Source: Ornithinimicrobium faecis (GTDB lineage Bacteria > Actinomycetota > Actinomycetes > Actinomycetales > Dermatophilaceae). Taken from it: a stretch of DNA of 64,000 nucleotides. Numbering within the stretch: position 1 is the stretch's first letter; every line of letters begins with the position of its first letter. Location of the stretch: contig NZ_CP099489.1 of NCBI RefSeq assembly GCF_023923225.1, positions 434,001-498,000 on the forward strand, in the 5' to 3' direction. Below are positions 52,653-60,625 of this stretch, one piece after another. A program made the position numbers and the translations under genes. Below the pieces are notes generated by a model. The model saw only the letters and a list, made by a program, of their open reading frames with translations, was not told the DNA's origin and searched no databases.

Positions 52653-53599
52653 TCGGCTATTCGATCCGACGCACGCTCTATGGGCTGCTCGTGCTGTTGA
52701 TGGTCACCACGTTTGTCTTTGTCGTGCTGCGCCTCATCCCCGGCGACGTGGTGCGCCTGCAGCTGGCCGACGCCCCCGGGGTGACCCAGGCACAGGTCGA
52801 CGCCCTCGCCGCCGAGCTCGGCCTCGACCAACCCGTGTTCACCCAGTTCTTCTCCTTCATGTCCGGGGCACTGACCGGTGACCTGGGCACGTCCTTTGAG
52901 ACGCGGCTGCCGGTCACCGAGATGATCGTCGAGCGGCTGCCGGCCACCCTGGAGCTCGGCGCTCTGGCCATCATCTTCAGCGTCCTGCTGGGCGTCCCGC
53001 TCGGTGTCATCTCGGCGATGCGCAGCAACTCCGTGCTGGACCAGTCGCTGCGGTTGGTGTCGGTCGCCGGCATCTCGGTGCCGAACTTCTGGCTGGCGCT
53101 GCTGCTGATCACCTATCTGTCGATCTGGTTCGGCTGGTCCCAACCGCTGGTCTATGCCACGCCCTGGCAGGACCTCTCGACCAACTTGTCGATCATGATC
53201 ATCCCGGCGCTGGCGCTCGGCACCTCCGCGATGGCGGCGGTCTCGCGGATGCTGCGCTCCTCGATGCTCGAGGTGACCCAGTCCAACTTTGTGCGCACCG
53301 TCCGCTCCCGCGGAGCATCCGAGGGGCTGGTCATCCTCAAGCACGCCGGTCGCAACTCGATCCTGCCGGTCTTCACCCTGCTCGGTCTGCAGGTCGGTCA
53401 CATCCTGGGCGGGACGGTGATTCTGGAGTCGATCTTCTCGATCCCGGGCATGGGATCGCTGATCTTCACCTCGGTCCAGATGCGTGACTATCCGGTCGTC
53501 CTGGGCTGCGTCATCTTCTATGGCGCCGTCTTCATCCTGGTCAACCTGCTGGTGGACCTTGTCTACGCCGTCATCGACCCTCGCATCCGATACTCCTGA
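52649..53599 (+). CDS. Peptide-type ABC transporter permease (DppB-like)
   Basis: 316 residues, six transmembrane helices. The first helix follows [13 protein letters not shown], typical of DppB; the binding-protein-dependent transport motif around RTVRSRGASEGLVILKHAGRNSILP is the EAA loop contacting the ATPase. The ATG at 52649 overlaps the upstream stop. Confidence 0.92.
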   Translation: MIGYSIRRTLYGLLVLLMVTTFVFVVLRLIPGDVVRLQLADAPGVTQAQVDALAAELGLDQPVFTQFFSFMSGALTGDLGTSFETRLPVTEMIVERLPATLELGALAIIFSVLLGVPLGVISAMRSNSVLDQSLRLVSVAGISVPNFWLALLLITYLSIWFGWSQPLVYATPWQDLSTNLSIMIIPALALGTSAMAAVSRMLRSSMLEVTQSNFVRTVRSRGASEGLVILKHAGRNSILPVFTLLGLQVGHILGGTVILESIFSIPGMGSLIFTSVQMRDYPVVLGCVIFYGAVFILVNLLVDLVYAVIDPRIRYS

Positions 53600-53612
53600 G
53601 GAGATCTCCGCC

Positions 53613-54539
53613 ATGTCGATCGTTCAGCAATCCGATGCCACCGAGGCGCACGATGCCGTCATCGCCGACGGGACCATCCCGCCACCCGTGGAGCGGCCAC
53701 CCAGGCGGCGTGCCTTCCGCCGGTTCGCCCGGCAGCAACCCTTTGGGTTGGCCGCACTGGTGCTCATCGTGGCCTTCGTGGCGATGGCCGCGCTCTGTCC
53801 CTGGCTCGCGCCCTATGACCCCCTGGAGCAACAGCGGGGCAGCATCATGATGCCACCCAGCCCGGACCACCTGATGGGCACCGATGACCTGGGTCGGGAC
53901 GTGCTGAGCAGGACCCTGTATGGCGCACGCACCAGTTTGTTGGTCGCCGTCGCCACCCTGGGGCTGGGTGGGGTGGTCGGCATCCTGCTGGGCACCCTGT
54001 CGGGTTATCTGGGGGGCAGTTGGGTGGACACCATCATCCAGCGGGTGATGGACACGCTGATGGCGATCCCGTCGATCGTCCTGCTGCTCTTTGTCGCAGC
54101 GCTGCTCGGCCCGAGCATCCGCAACACGGTGATTGCCCTCAGCCTGTTGGTCATCCCGCAGTTCAACCGAGTCACCCGCGGGGAGATGCTGCGCATCCGT
54201 GAGGAGACCTACGTCGAGGCCGCCCGTGCCATCGGGTGCAGTCCGTGGCGCATCCTGTCGCGTTATGGCCTGCCCAACCTGATGGCGCCCCTGTTTGTGC
54301 TGGGCTCCCTGGTCTTCGCGGGCATGATGATCGCCGAGTCGGCCCTCAGCTTCCTCGGCATCGGCACGCCGCCGCCGACCCCGTCCTGGGGGCGGATGCT
54401 CAGCGAGGGGTCGTCCTCCCTGGAGATCGCACCGTGGATCGCCTTCTATCCGGGCCTGGCCCTGTCCGTCTCCGTCCTCGCGTTCAACCTGCTCGGTGAT
54501 GCGATGCGCGACTTCCTCGACCCCAAACAACGCCGCTGA
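53613..54539 (+). CDS. Peptide-type ABC transporter permease (DppC-like)
   Basis: 308 residues. A charged N-terminal cytoplasmic tail (PPVERPPRRRAFRRFARQQP) leads to six helices; GTDDLGRDVLSRTLYGARTSL is the DppC hallmark and YVEAARAIGCSPWRILSRYGLPN the EAA loop. GAGGAG precedes the ATG. Pairs with the DppB-like permease. Confidence 0.92.
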   Translation: MSIVQQSDATEAHDAVIADGTIPPPVERPPRRRAFRRFARQQPFGLAALVLIVAFVAMAALCPWLAPYDPLEQQRGSIMMPPSPDHLMGTDDLGRDVLSRTLYGARTSLLVAVATLGLGGVVGILLGTLSGYLGGSWVDTIIQRVMDTLMAIPSIVLLLFVAALLGPSIRNTVIALSLLVIPQFNRVTRGEMLRIREETYVEAARAIGCSPWRILSRYGLPNLMAPLFVLGSLVFAGMMIAESALSFLGIGTPPPTPSWGRMLSEGSSSLEIAPWIAFYPGLALSVSVLAFNLLGDAMRDFLDPKQRR

Positions 54540-54608
54540 GGCACCCAGAACAGCTCTGTCAGCACCGTTTCATCCCTCGCCGCCCTGGCACCTTTCCTAG
54601 GAGAAATG

Positions 54609-56273
54609 ATGAGCACAGCCCGCAGCAGGACCCGACTATTGATCGCGGGTGTCGCCGTGGTCGCCACGACCAGCGCCTGCTTTGGGGGTGCGAGCGGTCA
54701 GAGTGGCGCCAACGACAACGCCGGCTCCTCGGCCAGCGCCAACCTGCCCGAGGAGGATGCCGGCGACCCGGTGCCCGGTGGCATCCTGGAGATGGCCACT
54801 CCCTCGGATGCGCGCTCGCTGGACCCCCACCGCGAGGCGTCCTACAACACGCACGGCGCCATCGGCTCGGTGTACAGCCGGCTGACCGCCTTCAAGACCG
54901 GTGAGGACGTCGAATACGGCACCACGGAGGTTGAGGGCGACCTCGCCGAGGAGTGGGAGGCCAATGAGGACAGCACCGAGTGGACCTTCCACCTGCGCGA
55001 GGGCGTGAAGTTCCACAACAAGCCGCCGGTCAATGGCCGCGAGTTCACCTCCGCGGATGTGTTGTGCACCATCGACCGCATCCAGACCCTGCCCGGTCAC
55101 CAGCTCACCCTGATCAGCGACGTCACGGACCTCGCCGCGCCGGACGACTACACGGTCACCTTCTCGCTCGCGTCGCCCAACGTCGACTTCGACCGGGTGC
55201 TCGCCAACCCGTTCCTGGTGATCCTGCCGTGCGAGGCCACGGAGGGTGACGTCGACCTCGACACCGACGCCATCGGCACCGGTGCCTTCGTGCTCGACAG
55301 CTGGACCCGGGACCGCGAGCGGGTCCTCAGCGCCAACCCCGACTACTTCATCGAGGACCGCCCCTATCTGGACGGCTATCACGTCACGATCATGCCGGAC
55401 GCCCAGTCGCAGCAGGCCGCCCTGCGCAGCGGCAAGCTGGACCTGATGGCCGGCCTGTCCATCGACGCCCGCCAGGTCGACACCCTGCTCTCCCAGGTCG
55501 AGGGCCTCCGCCTGCGCCAGGAGGGTGGGTCCACCCAGACCCGCATCTATCTCAACACCAACGAGGAGCCGTTCGACGACCTCAACGTCCGCCGTGCCGT
55601 GGCGCTGGCCATCGACCGCGAGGGCATGATCGAGGGCCTGCGCGCGGGTGGCAGCCTCACCGGACCGGTGACCCCGTCCTTCGAGGGGGCCCTGACCTCG
55701 GAAGAGGTCGGCGAGTTGACGCCCTACGACCCCGAGCAGGCCAAGGAGCTGCTGGCTGAGGCCGGTTTCCCCGACGGCTTCTCGGCCGAGATGAAGGTGA
55801 CCGACGGCTACGGCGGGACCGTGGTCAAGGAGGCCCAGTGGGTCCAGCAGGACCTGGCCGAGGTCGGCATCGACGTCGACATCAAGATGGAGGACTACGC
55901 CACCTATTACGGCGACTCGTGGGCCCAGGAGAACTACACCATCGCCTACGGCCTGCAGACCCCGATGCTGTCGGCCGACGAATACCTGACCTCTGAGTAT
56001 CTCTCCGACGGCGGACGCAACTGGAACGGTGTGGACGACCCGAAGCTCGACGAGATGATCAAGGAGCAGCGCACGATCACCGATGCCGCGGAGCGAGACG
56101 CTGCGCTCCAGGAGATCCAGCGCTACATCATCACCGAGGTCGCTGCGCCCCTGAGTCTGTATGTCTACGACGGTCAGACGATGCTCTCCGGTGCGGTGCA
56201 GGGTTACTACCCGCACCCGGACTACTCCTCGCGCGAGTACATGGACATCTGGCTGGTCGATGGTGGTGAGTGA
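54609..56273 (+). CDS. Family 5 ABC substrate-binding lipoprotein (DppA-like)
   Basis: 554 residues. Lipobox TSAC after a short hydrophobic signal gives an anchored lipoprotein; the SBP_bac_5 fold follows (DARSLDPHREASYNTHGAIGSVYSRL, then EWTFHLREGVKFHNKPPVNGREFTSADVL with core FHLREGVKFH). The ATG at 54609 is preferred over 54606 because AGGAG would be too close to the latter. Family members bind peptides, nickel, glutathione, opines or plant compounds. The tight link to acyl-CoA genes argues for a non-peptide ligand. Confidence 0.92.
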   Translation: MSTARSRTRLLIAGVAVVATTSACFGGASGQSGANDNAGSSASANLPEEDAGDPVPGGILEMATPSDARSLDPHREASYNTHGAIGSVYSRLTAFKTGEDVEYGTTEVEGDLAEEWEANEDSTEWTFHLREGVKFHNKPPVNGREFTSADVLCTIDRIQTLPGHQLTLISDVTDLAAPDDYTVTFSLASPNVDFDRVLANPFLVILPCEATEGDVDLDTDAIGTGAFVLDSWTRDRERVLSANPDYFIEDRPYLDGYHVTIMPDAQSQQAALRSGKLDLMAGLSIDARQVDTLLSQVEGLRLRQEGGSTQTRIYLNTNEEPFDDLNVRRAVALAIDREGMIEGLRAGGSLTGPVTPSFEGALTSEEVGELTPYDPEQAKELLAEAGFPDGFSAEMKVTDGYGGTVVKEAQWVQQDLAEVGIDVDIKMEDYATYYGDSWAQENYTIAYGLQTPMLSADEYLTSEYLSDGGRNWNGVDDPKLDEMIKEQRTITDAAERDAALQEIQRYIITEVAAPLSLYVYDGQTMLSGAVQGYYPHPDYSSREYMDIWLVDGGE

Positions 56274-56277
56274 CACC

Positions 56278-57102
56278 GTGAGTGACACCCAGGAAGAGGT
56301 GGCGACCAGCCAGCTCTGGCTGGAAGGCAGCCCCCCACCCAGGCCAGGCATCCCGCTCACCCTGCGCAACGGCATACAGCTCTTCCTGGCCAACAACCCC
56401 AGCTCGTGGACCTTTGAGGGCACGAACACCTGGGTCCTCACCGACGCCGGTCACGCCATCGTCATCGACCCCGGGCCGGAGGACGAGCCCCACCAGCGGG
56501 CGGTCGCCGACTGGATCCGGGCGCGCGAGTTGCGCCTGGAGCACCTGGTGATCTCGCACGGGCACTGGGACCACTCCGGCGGCCTCAAGGCGTTGGCGGC
56601 GCTGACCGGGGTCGCCGGTGTCACCGATCTGCGGGGCAGTGCAGACGGGGCCTCGCTGCCCTTCGGTGCCAACAGCGACCAGGAGCTGCTCGTCTATCGC
56701 ACCCCCGGCCACACCAGCGACGGCATCACGCTGCTGTGGCCGCGCCACAAGGTCGCCTTTGTCGGGGACAGTGCGATGGCTCGGGTCAACCCCTACATCC
56801 ACCACCCCGACGGGACGATCACCGACATCTTGGAGTCGATGGACAAGATGGCCGGCCTGGTCGACGACTCCTGGCTCCTGCTCTCCGGGCACGGGCCGGT
56901 CATCACCTCTCCGCGCACCCACCTGGTGCGCCGGATGGAGTCGCGTCAGCGACGCATCGCGGAGGTGCGCGGCCACCACGAGAACGGTCTCGACGAGGCC
57001 CAGATCGTCGCAGCCATGTATGGCGACCGCGGTGAGCAGACGCAACGCGCCGCCGCCGCGACCGTCAGCGCGCTGCTCGCCCACATCACTGAAAGGAACT
57101 GA
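56278..57102 (+). CDS. Metallo-beta-lactamase-fold hydrolase
   Basis: 274 residues from the GTG at 56278; GTGs at 56263 and 56266 are alternatives. The metal site is complete: SHGHWDHSGG (HxHxDH), His in RTPGHTSDGI, Asp in VAFVGDSAMAR and His in LLLSGHGPVI. The GTNTWVLTDAGHAIVIDPGPE start resembles LACTB2 and glyoxalase II-like enzymes. Lying four bases after the binding-protein stop, it may hydrolyse a thioester or lactone in the pathway. Substrate unknown. Confidence 0.88.
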   Translation: MSDTQEEVATSQLWLEGSPPPRPGIPLTLRNGIQLFLANNPSSWTFEGTNTWVLTDAGHAIVIDPGPEDEPHQRAVADWIRARELRLEHLVISHGHWDHSGGLKALAALTGVAGVTDLRGSADGASLPFGANSDQELLVYRTPGHTSDGITLLWPRHKVAFVGDSAMARVNPYIHHPDGTITDILESMDKMAGLVDDSWLLLSGHGPVITSPRTHLVRRMESRQRRIAEVRGHHENGLDEAQIVAAMYGDRGEQTQRAAAATVSALLAHITERN

Positions 57103-57105
57103 TCG

Positions 57106-57528
57106 TTGAGCACACCACCCAAGTTCGTGCCACAGGCCACCCCGGAGACCCAGCCCTACTGGGACGGCACGGCGGCGAGGGAGCTGCGGATCCAGCAGTG
57201 CGTCCCCGAGCAGCACACCTATTTTTATCCGCGCACCAGCTGCCCCGTCTGTGGCACGGAGGAGGTGAAGTGGGTGACGGCCTCGGGTCGGGCCCAGCTG
57301 CACACCTACGTCATCTCGCACCGCCCGGCGCCGGGCTTCACCCCGCCCTATGTCATCGCGGTGGTCGAGCTCGAGGAGGGGCCACGGATGATGACCAACC
57401 TGGTCGGGGTCGAGCCCGACCCGGAGCACCTCGAGCTGGACATGGACCTGGTCGTCGACTTCGAGGCACGTGGCGACGATGTCTTGGTGCCGGTCTTCCG
57501 CCCCGCCGACAGTGAGGCGGCAGCATGA
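57106..57528 (+). CDS. DUF35 OB-fold acyl-CoA-associated protein (ChsH2 C-terminal type)
   Basis: 140 residues from a TTG at 57106 with AAGGA upstream. The family has a rubredoxin-like zinc finger and an OB fold: CVPEQHTYFYPRTSCPVCG (residues 32-50) then LHTYVISHRPAPGFTPPYVIAVVEL. Only three of the usual four cysteines are present (Cys32, Cys46, Cys49), with Glu35 where the second Cys is expected. In steroid degradation such proteins pair with Ltp2 to form a retro-aldolase. Here the thiolase-like gene follows with a four-base overlap. Confidence 0.88.
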   Translation: MSTPPKFVPQATPETQPYWDGTAARELRIQQCVPEQHTYFYPRTSCPVCGTEEVKWVTASGRAQLHTYVISHRPAPGFTPPYVIAVVELEEGPRMMTNLVGVEPDPEHLELDMDLVVDFEARGDDVLVPVFRPADSEAAA

Positions 57529-58673
57529 GCGACGTCGTCATCATGGGCGCTGCCGAGACCGATCAGCTCGGCAAGCTCCCCGACATCAGCACCCTCGAGC
57601 TGCACCTGCAGTCCGCCCGCAACGCGCTGCGTGACGCCGGGTTGGGCATCGAGGACATCGACGGGATCGCCTCCGTCTCGGCGCCGGGGCCGGTGACGAT
57701 CGCCCACGCCCTGGGGATCACCCCGCGCTGGGTCGACACCACCTCGGTGGGCGGGGCGTCGTTCTTGTTCCACGTGCGTCACGCGGTCGCGGCCATCAGG
57801 GCCGGTCACGCCAACGCCGTCCTGGTCACCCACGGAGAGTCCGGCCGCTCCCGGGTTGGGGCACCGCCATGGGCGATGGCCAAGGACTCCCTCTCGGGAC
57901 AGTTCGAGTTTCCGTTCGGCGTGCTCGGCCCGCCGACGACCTTCAGCCTGCCGGTCATGCGCTTCATGAAGGAGACCGGCACGACCATCGAGCAGCTCGC
58001 CGAGGTGGCCGTCGCCCAGCGGCGGTGGTCCTCGCAGAACCCGCGAGCGATGTTCCAGGAGGAGGTCACCGTCTCGGACGTGCTCGACTCCCGGCCGGTC
58101 GCCAGCCCACTCACCCTGCTCATGTGCTGCCTGGTCACGGACGGGGGCGGTGCCCTCGTGGTCACCTCGCGCGAGTTCGCCGAGTCCCGCGGCACCGACC
58201 ACCCGCTGGTCTCCGTGCTGGGGACCGGTGAGTGCGCGACCACACCGATGATTTCGCAGATGGCGGATATGACCCGCTGCGAGCAGTTTGAGGTCTCGAG
58301 TCGGCACGCCTTGCAGGAAGCGCGCATGACGACCAGCGATATCGACCACCTGATGATTTATGACGCTTTTGCGCACGTGCCGCTCTTTGGGCTCGAGGAC
58401 ATGGGCTTTGTCGGGCGTGGGGAGGCCGGTGCCTTTGTCGCCGAAGGCAACACCTCACCCGGCGGATCGCTGCCGATGAATACCAACGGAGGAGGGCTGT
58501 CCTACACCCACACCGGGATGTATGGCATGTTCGCGATCCAGGAGGCGGTCCGTCAACTGCGTGGTGAGGCGGCTGCCCAGGTGCCCGATGTCAGCACCAG
58601 CCTGGTGCTGGGCAACGGCGGAATGTTTATGAGCGCAGCGACCCTCGTGCTCGGAAACGAGGCGGCCGCCTGA
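57525..58673 (+). CDS. Thiolase-like protein lacking the nucleophilic cysteine (Ltp2-type aldolase candidate)
   Basis: 382 residues, thiolase fold (LQSARNALRDAGLGIEDIDGIASV at the start; LVTHGESGRSR; IYDAFAHVPLFGLEDMGFV). The catalytic Cys of true thiolases is replaced in the TTSVGGASF segment (residues 72-80). The C-terminal NTNGGGLSYTHTGMYGM also departs from the thiolase GHPxGA. This is the pattern of SCP2/Ltp2 proteins that cleave beta-hydroxyacyl-CoAs by retro-aldol chemistry with a DUF35 partner, which is encoded directly upstream. ATG overlap is four bases. A strong hairpin follows. Confidence 0.88.
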   Translation: MSDVVIMGAAETDQLGKLPDISTLELHLQSARNALRDAGLGIEDIDGIASVSAPGPVTIAHALGITPRWVDTTSVGGASFLFHVRHAVAAIRAGHANAVLVTHGESGRSRVGAPPWAMAKDSLSGQFEFPFGVLGPPTTFSLPVMRFMKETGTTIEQLAEVAVAQRRWSSQNPRAMFQEEVTVSDVLDSRPVASPLTLLMCCLVTDGGGALVVTSREFAESRGTDHPLVSVLGTGECATTPMISQMADMTRCEQFEVSSRHALQEARMTTSDIDHLMIYDAFAHVPLFGLEDMGFVGRGEAGAFVAEGNTSPGGSLPMNTNGGGLSYTHTGMYGMFAIQEAVRQLRGEAAAQVPDVSTSLVLGNGGMFMSAATLVLGNEAAA

Positions 58674-58686
58674 CCGAATCTTTCGC

Positions 58687-58719
58687 GACCGTCGGACCCG
58701 CAGTGCGGGTTCGACGGTC
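58687..58719 (+). terminator. Terminator after the thiolase-like gene
   Basis: GACCGTCG (58687-58694) and ACCCGC (58696-58701) pair with GCGGGT and CGACGGTC (58705-58719) around a three-base loop, with one G-T pair in the middle. It lies 14 bases after the stop and ends the eight-gene importer operon. Confidence 0.78.
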
Positions 58720-58845
58720 CTGCGCACCCATTACCCTGTTAAATGCCACCGGTCAGGGAAGCCGGTTTCGGGCTAGGCTCCGTTGCCACCACAACGGGGA
58801 TGCCCGACACCAATCCAGACCCGTGAATGGAGAGGATGGCATTGC

Positions 58846-59487
58846 ATGACTATCTTGAATGAGGAAGACGAAGCGGGCCAGACGCCGGCCCCGGCAAGCA
58901 CTCGCCAGTGGGGCAAGACCAATGACACCCGGCGGACCATTCTGTCCGCAGCCGAGGACGTCTTCGTCGATCTGGGCTACTGGCAGTCCAACATCTCCGA
59001 CATCGTCGAGCGGTCCGGCTCCAGCGTCGGCAGCATCTATCACCACTTTGGCGGCAAGGCCGAGTTGTTCACGGCGCTCTGGGAGAACTACTCCCAGACC
59101 ATGGGAGGCGTGGCCAACGAGGCCAGCCAGGCCCACCTGACCGAGCACCCGGACGATCTGCCCATCGATGCCTTCTGCGCTGGCGCCCGCGCCTATTGCC
59201 TGCACACGTGGGGAAGTCGGCGCGGACTGAGCCTGTTCTACTCCGGCGACACTCCGCCGGGCTATGAGAAGTTGCGCCGCAAGGGCAACAGCCGGTGGTT
59301 GCGGCGCAACGCCAAGTTGCTGGACCTGGGCGACAACCGGGGAGACGCCCTGGTCACGATGTCACTCACCGCTGTCATCGCCGAGGCCTGCCGCGTGATC
59401 ATCGAGGTGGACACCGAGGAGGAGGCACGCCGCGTGACCGAGGTCGCCGTCGGACTGCTGAAGGGCCTCTACGACGCCCGGCCCTGA
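58846..59487 (+). CDS. TetR-family regulator, likely controller of the acyl-CoA regulon
   Basis: 213 residues. The helix-turn-helix is NISDIVERSGSSVGSIYHHFG (residues about 47-67, core SVGSIYHHF) after ILSAAEDVFVDLGY. The C-terminal ligand-binding domain includes CLHTWGSRRGLSLFYSGDTP. It is encoded between the two parts of the regulon, and three promoter regions nearby carry the same 19-base palindrome. TetR proteins of this type are released from DNA by acyl-CoA ligands. No copy of the palindrome was seen before its own start. Confidence 0.9.
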   Translation: MTILNEEDEAGQTPAPASTRQWGKTNDTRRTILSAAEDVFVDLGYWQSNISDIVERSGSSVGSIYHHFGGKAELFTALWENYSQTMGGVANEASQAHLTEHPDDLPIDAFCAGARAYCLHTWGSRRGLSLFYSGDTPPGYEKLRRKGNSRWLRRNAKLLDLGDNRGDALVTMSLTAVIAEACRVIIEVDTEEEARRVTEVAVGLLKGLYDARP

Positions 59488-59529
59488 GATCGACGCCCGC
59501 CCTGAGACCGACGCCCGGGCCCTGAGGTC
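59473..59529. repeat. Three imperfect 19-bp repeats at the tetR 3' end
   Basis: Units starting GACGCCCGG at 59473, 59492 and 59510, each followed by CCTGAG. The first holds the tetR stop codon and the others lie between tetR and the convergent MaoC gene. No function is evident; probably slippage. Confidence 0.7.
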
Positions 59530-59532
59530 GAC

Positions 59533-60393
59533 TCAGACCCGGGCGGTGCCGCGGTCGAAGCACACCGTGCCGTCGCTGCGCAGCGTCTGGAACGTGACAT
59601 CGCCGTCGTCGCTGCGCCAGGCGCGGACCGTCAGGGTGTCACCGGGAGTGACGGGCGCGGAGAAGCGCCCGCCGATCGCGGTCAGGGCGCTGACCTCGCC
59701 GTCGGCCAGCCCGGAGATCAGGGCGCGGGCGCTGATGCCGTAGGTGCACAACCCGTGCAGGATCGGGCGCTCGAAGTTGCCGCGGGCGGCGAACACCGGG
59801 TCGGAGTGCAGGGGGTTGCGGTCTCCGCTGAGGCGATAGACCAGCGCCTGACCTGGCCACGTCGGCATCTCGGCGACGAGGTCGGGCTCGCGCTCGGGCA
59901 GGACCCACTCGTGTGCCGGGGCGGGTGAGCCCCCGGTCGTGCCGTCGCTGAAGCCACCCTCGCCGCGGATGAAGATCTGGCTGCGCGAGAGCACCAGGTC
60001 CTCGCCCGTTGCCACATCGACGGCCCGACTCTCGGAGGAGATCAGGGCGCCCGAGCGCTTGTCCTCGATGCCGGTGATGACACTGGTCACCTCGACCTCA
60101 CCCTCGACCGGCAGCGGTCGGCTCAGCTCAACCTCCTGGCCGCCATGGACCAGCATCGCCGGGTTGAAGTCGCCCAGCTTGCGGCCCCCGCCGCCAGAGG
60201 CAACGAGGACGCCATAGGTGGGCAGCACCTGCTGGGCGATGTCGTGGCTGTTCTCCGTTGTCAGGGAGAGTTCCGCCAAGGGATCGTCGTGTCCTGCACC
60301 GCAACCCACGGCATACAGCAGGGTGTCCTTGCTGGTCCACGAGCGGCGCACCGCCTCTGAGGGGACACCGATGAGGTCGTGGTTGAGGGACAT
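59533..60393 (-). CDS. MaoC-family enoyl-CoA hydratase
   Basis: 286 residues with two hot-dog domains. The N-terminal one (about 1-140) is degenerate; the C-terminal one has the hydratase-2 motif YRLSGDRNPLHSDPVFA with its Asp and His, followed by RPILHGLCTYG. It would hydrate a trans-2-enoyl-CoA to a 3-hydroxyacyl-CoA, the substrate for the Ltp2-type aldolase. ATG at 60393 with GGAGG. Its promoter and operator are in the divergent gap. Confidence 0.92.
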   Translation of the reverse strand: MSLNHDLIGVPSEAVRRSWTSKDTLLYAVGCGAGHDDPLAELSLTTENSHDIAQQVLPTYGVLVASGGGGRKLGDFNPAMLVHGGQEVELSRPLPVEGEVEVTSVITGIEDKRSGALISSESRAVDVATGEDLVLSRSQIFIRGEGGFSDGTTGGSPAPAHEWVLPEREPDLVAEMPTWPGQALVYRLSGDRNPLHSDPVFAARGNFERPILHGLCTYGISARALISGLADGEVSALTAIGGRFSAPVTPGDTLTVRAWRSDDGDVTFQTLRSDGTVCFDRGTARV

Positions 60394-60410
60394 GTGGGCC
60401 TCCGGTTAGA

Positions 60411-60442
60411 TCTAGAGTGGAATTCTAGAGCAACGTTCTAGT
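60411..60442. promoter_or_regulatory. TetR-type operator, site 2 (two overlapping palindromes)
   Basis: TCTAGA-GTGGAAT-TCTAGA (60411-60429) and TCTAGA-GCAACGT-TCTAGT (60424-60442) share the middle half-site, giving three half-sites at a 13-base period. On the minus strand this overlaps the -10 box and start of the MaoC transcript. Confidence 0.8.
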
Positions 60443-60463
60443 ACGGATGTGTCGCGCTGTCAA
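60435..60463 (-). promoter_or_regulatory. Promoter of the MaoC gene
   Basis: On the minus strand TTGACA (60463-60458) and TAGAAC (60440-60435) are 17 bases apart. The -10 box overlaps the outer operator half-site. Confidence 0.68.
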
Positions 60464-60535
60464 TCCCTGGGGTCTCGCGTGACCAGGTGGCGGCGACCAT
60501 CAGGATCGCGTTCGGCAAAGTTTTGGAAAAGGGTC

Positions 60536-60564
60536 TTGACGGGGTCGCAGCCGTCAGGCATGCT
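60536..60564 (+). promoter_or_regulatory. Promoter of the acyl-CoA dehydrogenase operon
   Basis: TTGACG (60536-60541) and CATGCT (60559-60564) are 17 bases apart. The operator begins 12 bases after the -10 box, as in the importer promoter. Confidence 0.62.
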
Positions 60565-60576
60565 CAACCCCAGGAT

Positions 60577-60595
60577 TCTAGAGGATGATTCTAGA
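60577..60595. promoter_or_regulatory. TetR-type operator, site 3
   Basis: TCTAGA-GGATGAT-TCTAGA, a perfect 6-bp palindrome with a 7-base spacer, just after the predicted transcription start of the dehydrogenase operon. Confidence 0.8.
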
Positions 60596-60625
60596 AACGC
60601 GTTCGACACGAGCAAAGGAGCTGGG

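Noticed and set aside
54636..56441. A 601-codon minus-strand frame over the binding-protein and MBL genes
   Set aside because: Fully antisense to recognised genes, no start signal, no recognisable motif.
58846..59487. Autoregulatory TCTAGA-type operator in front of the tetR gene
   Set aside because: The gap 58674-58845 contains no TCTAGA-N7-TCTAGA palindrome; only a stray GCTAGG half-site near 58773.
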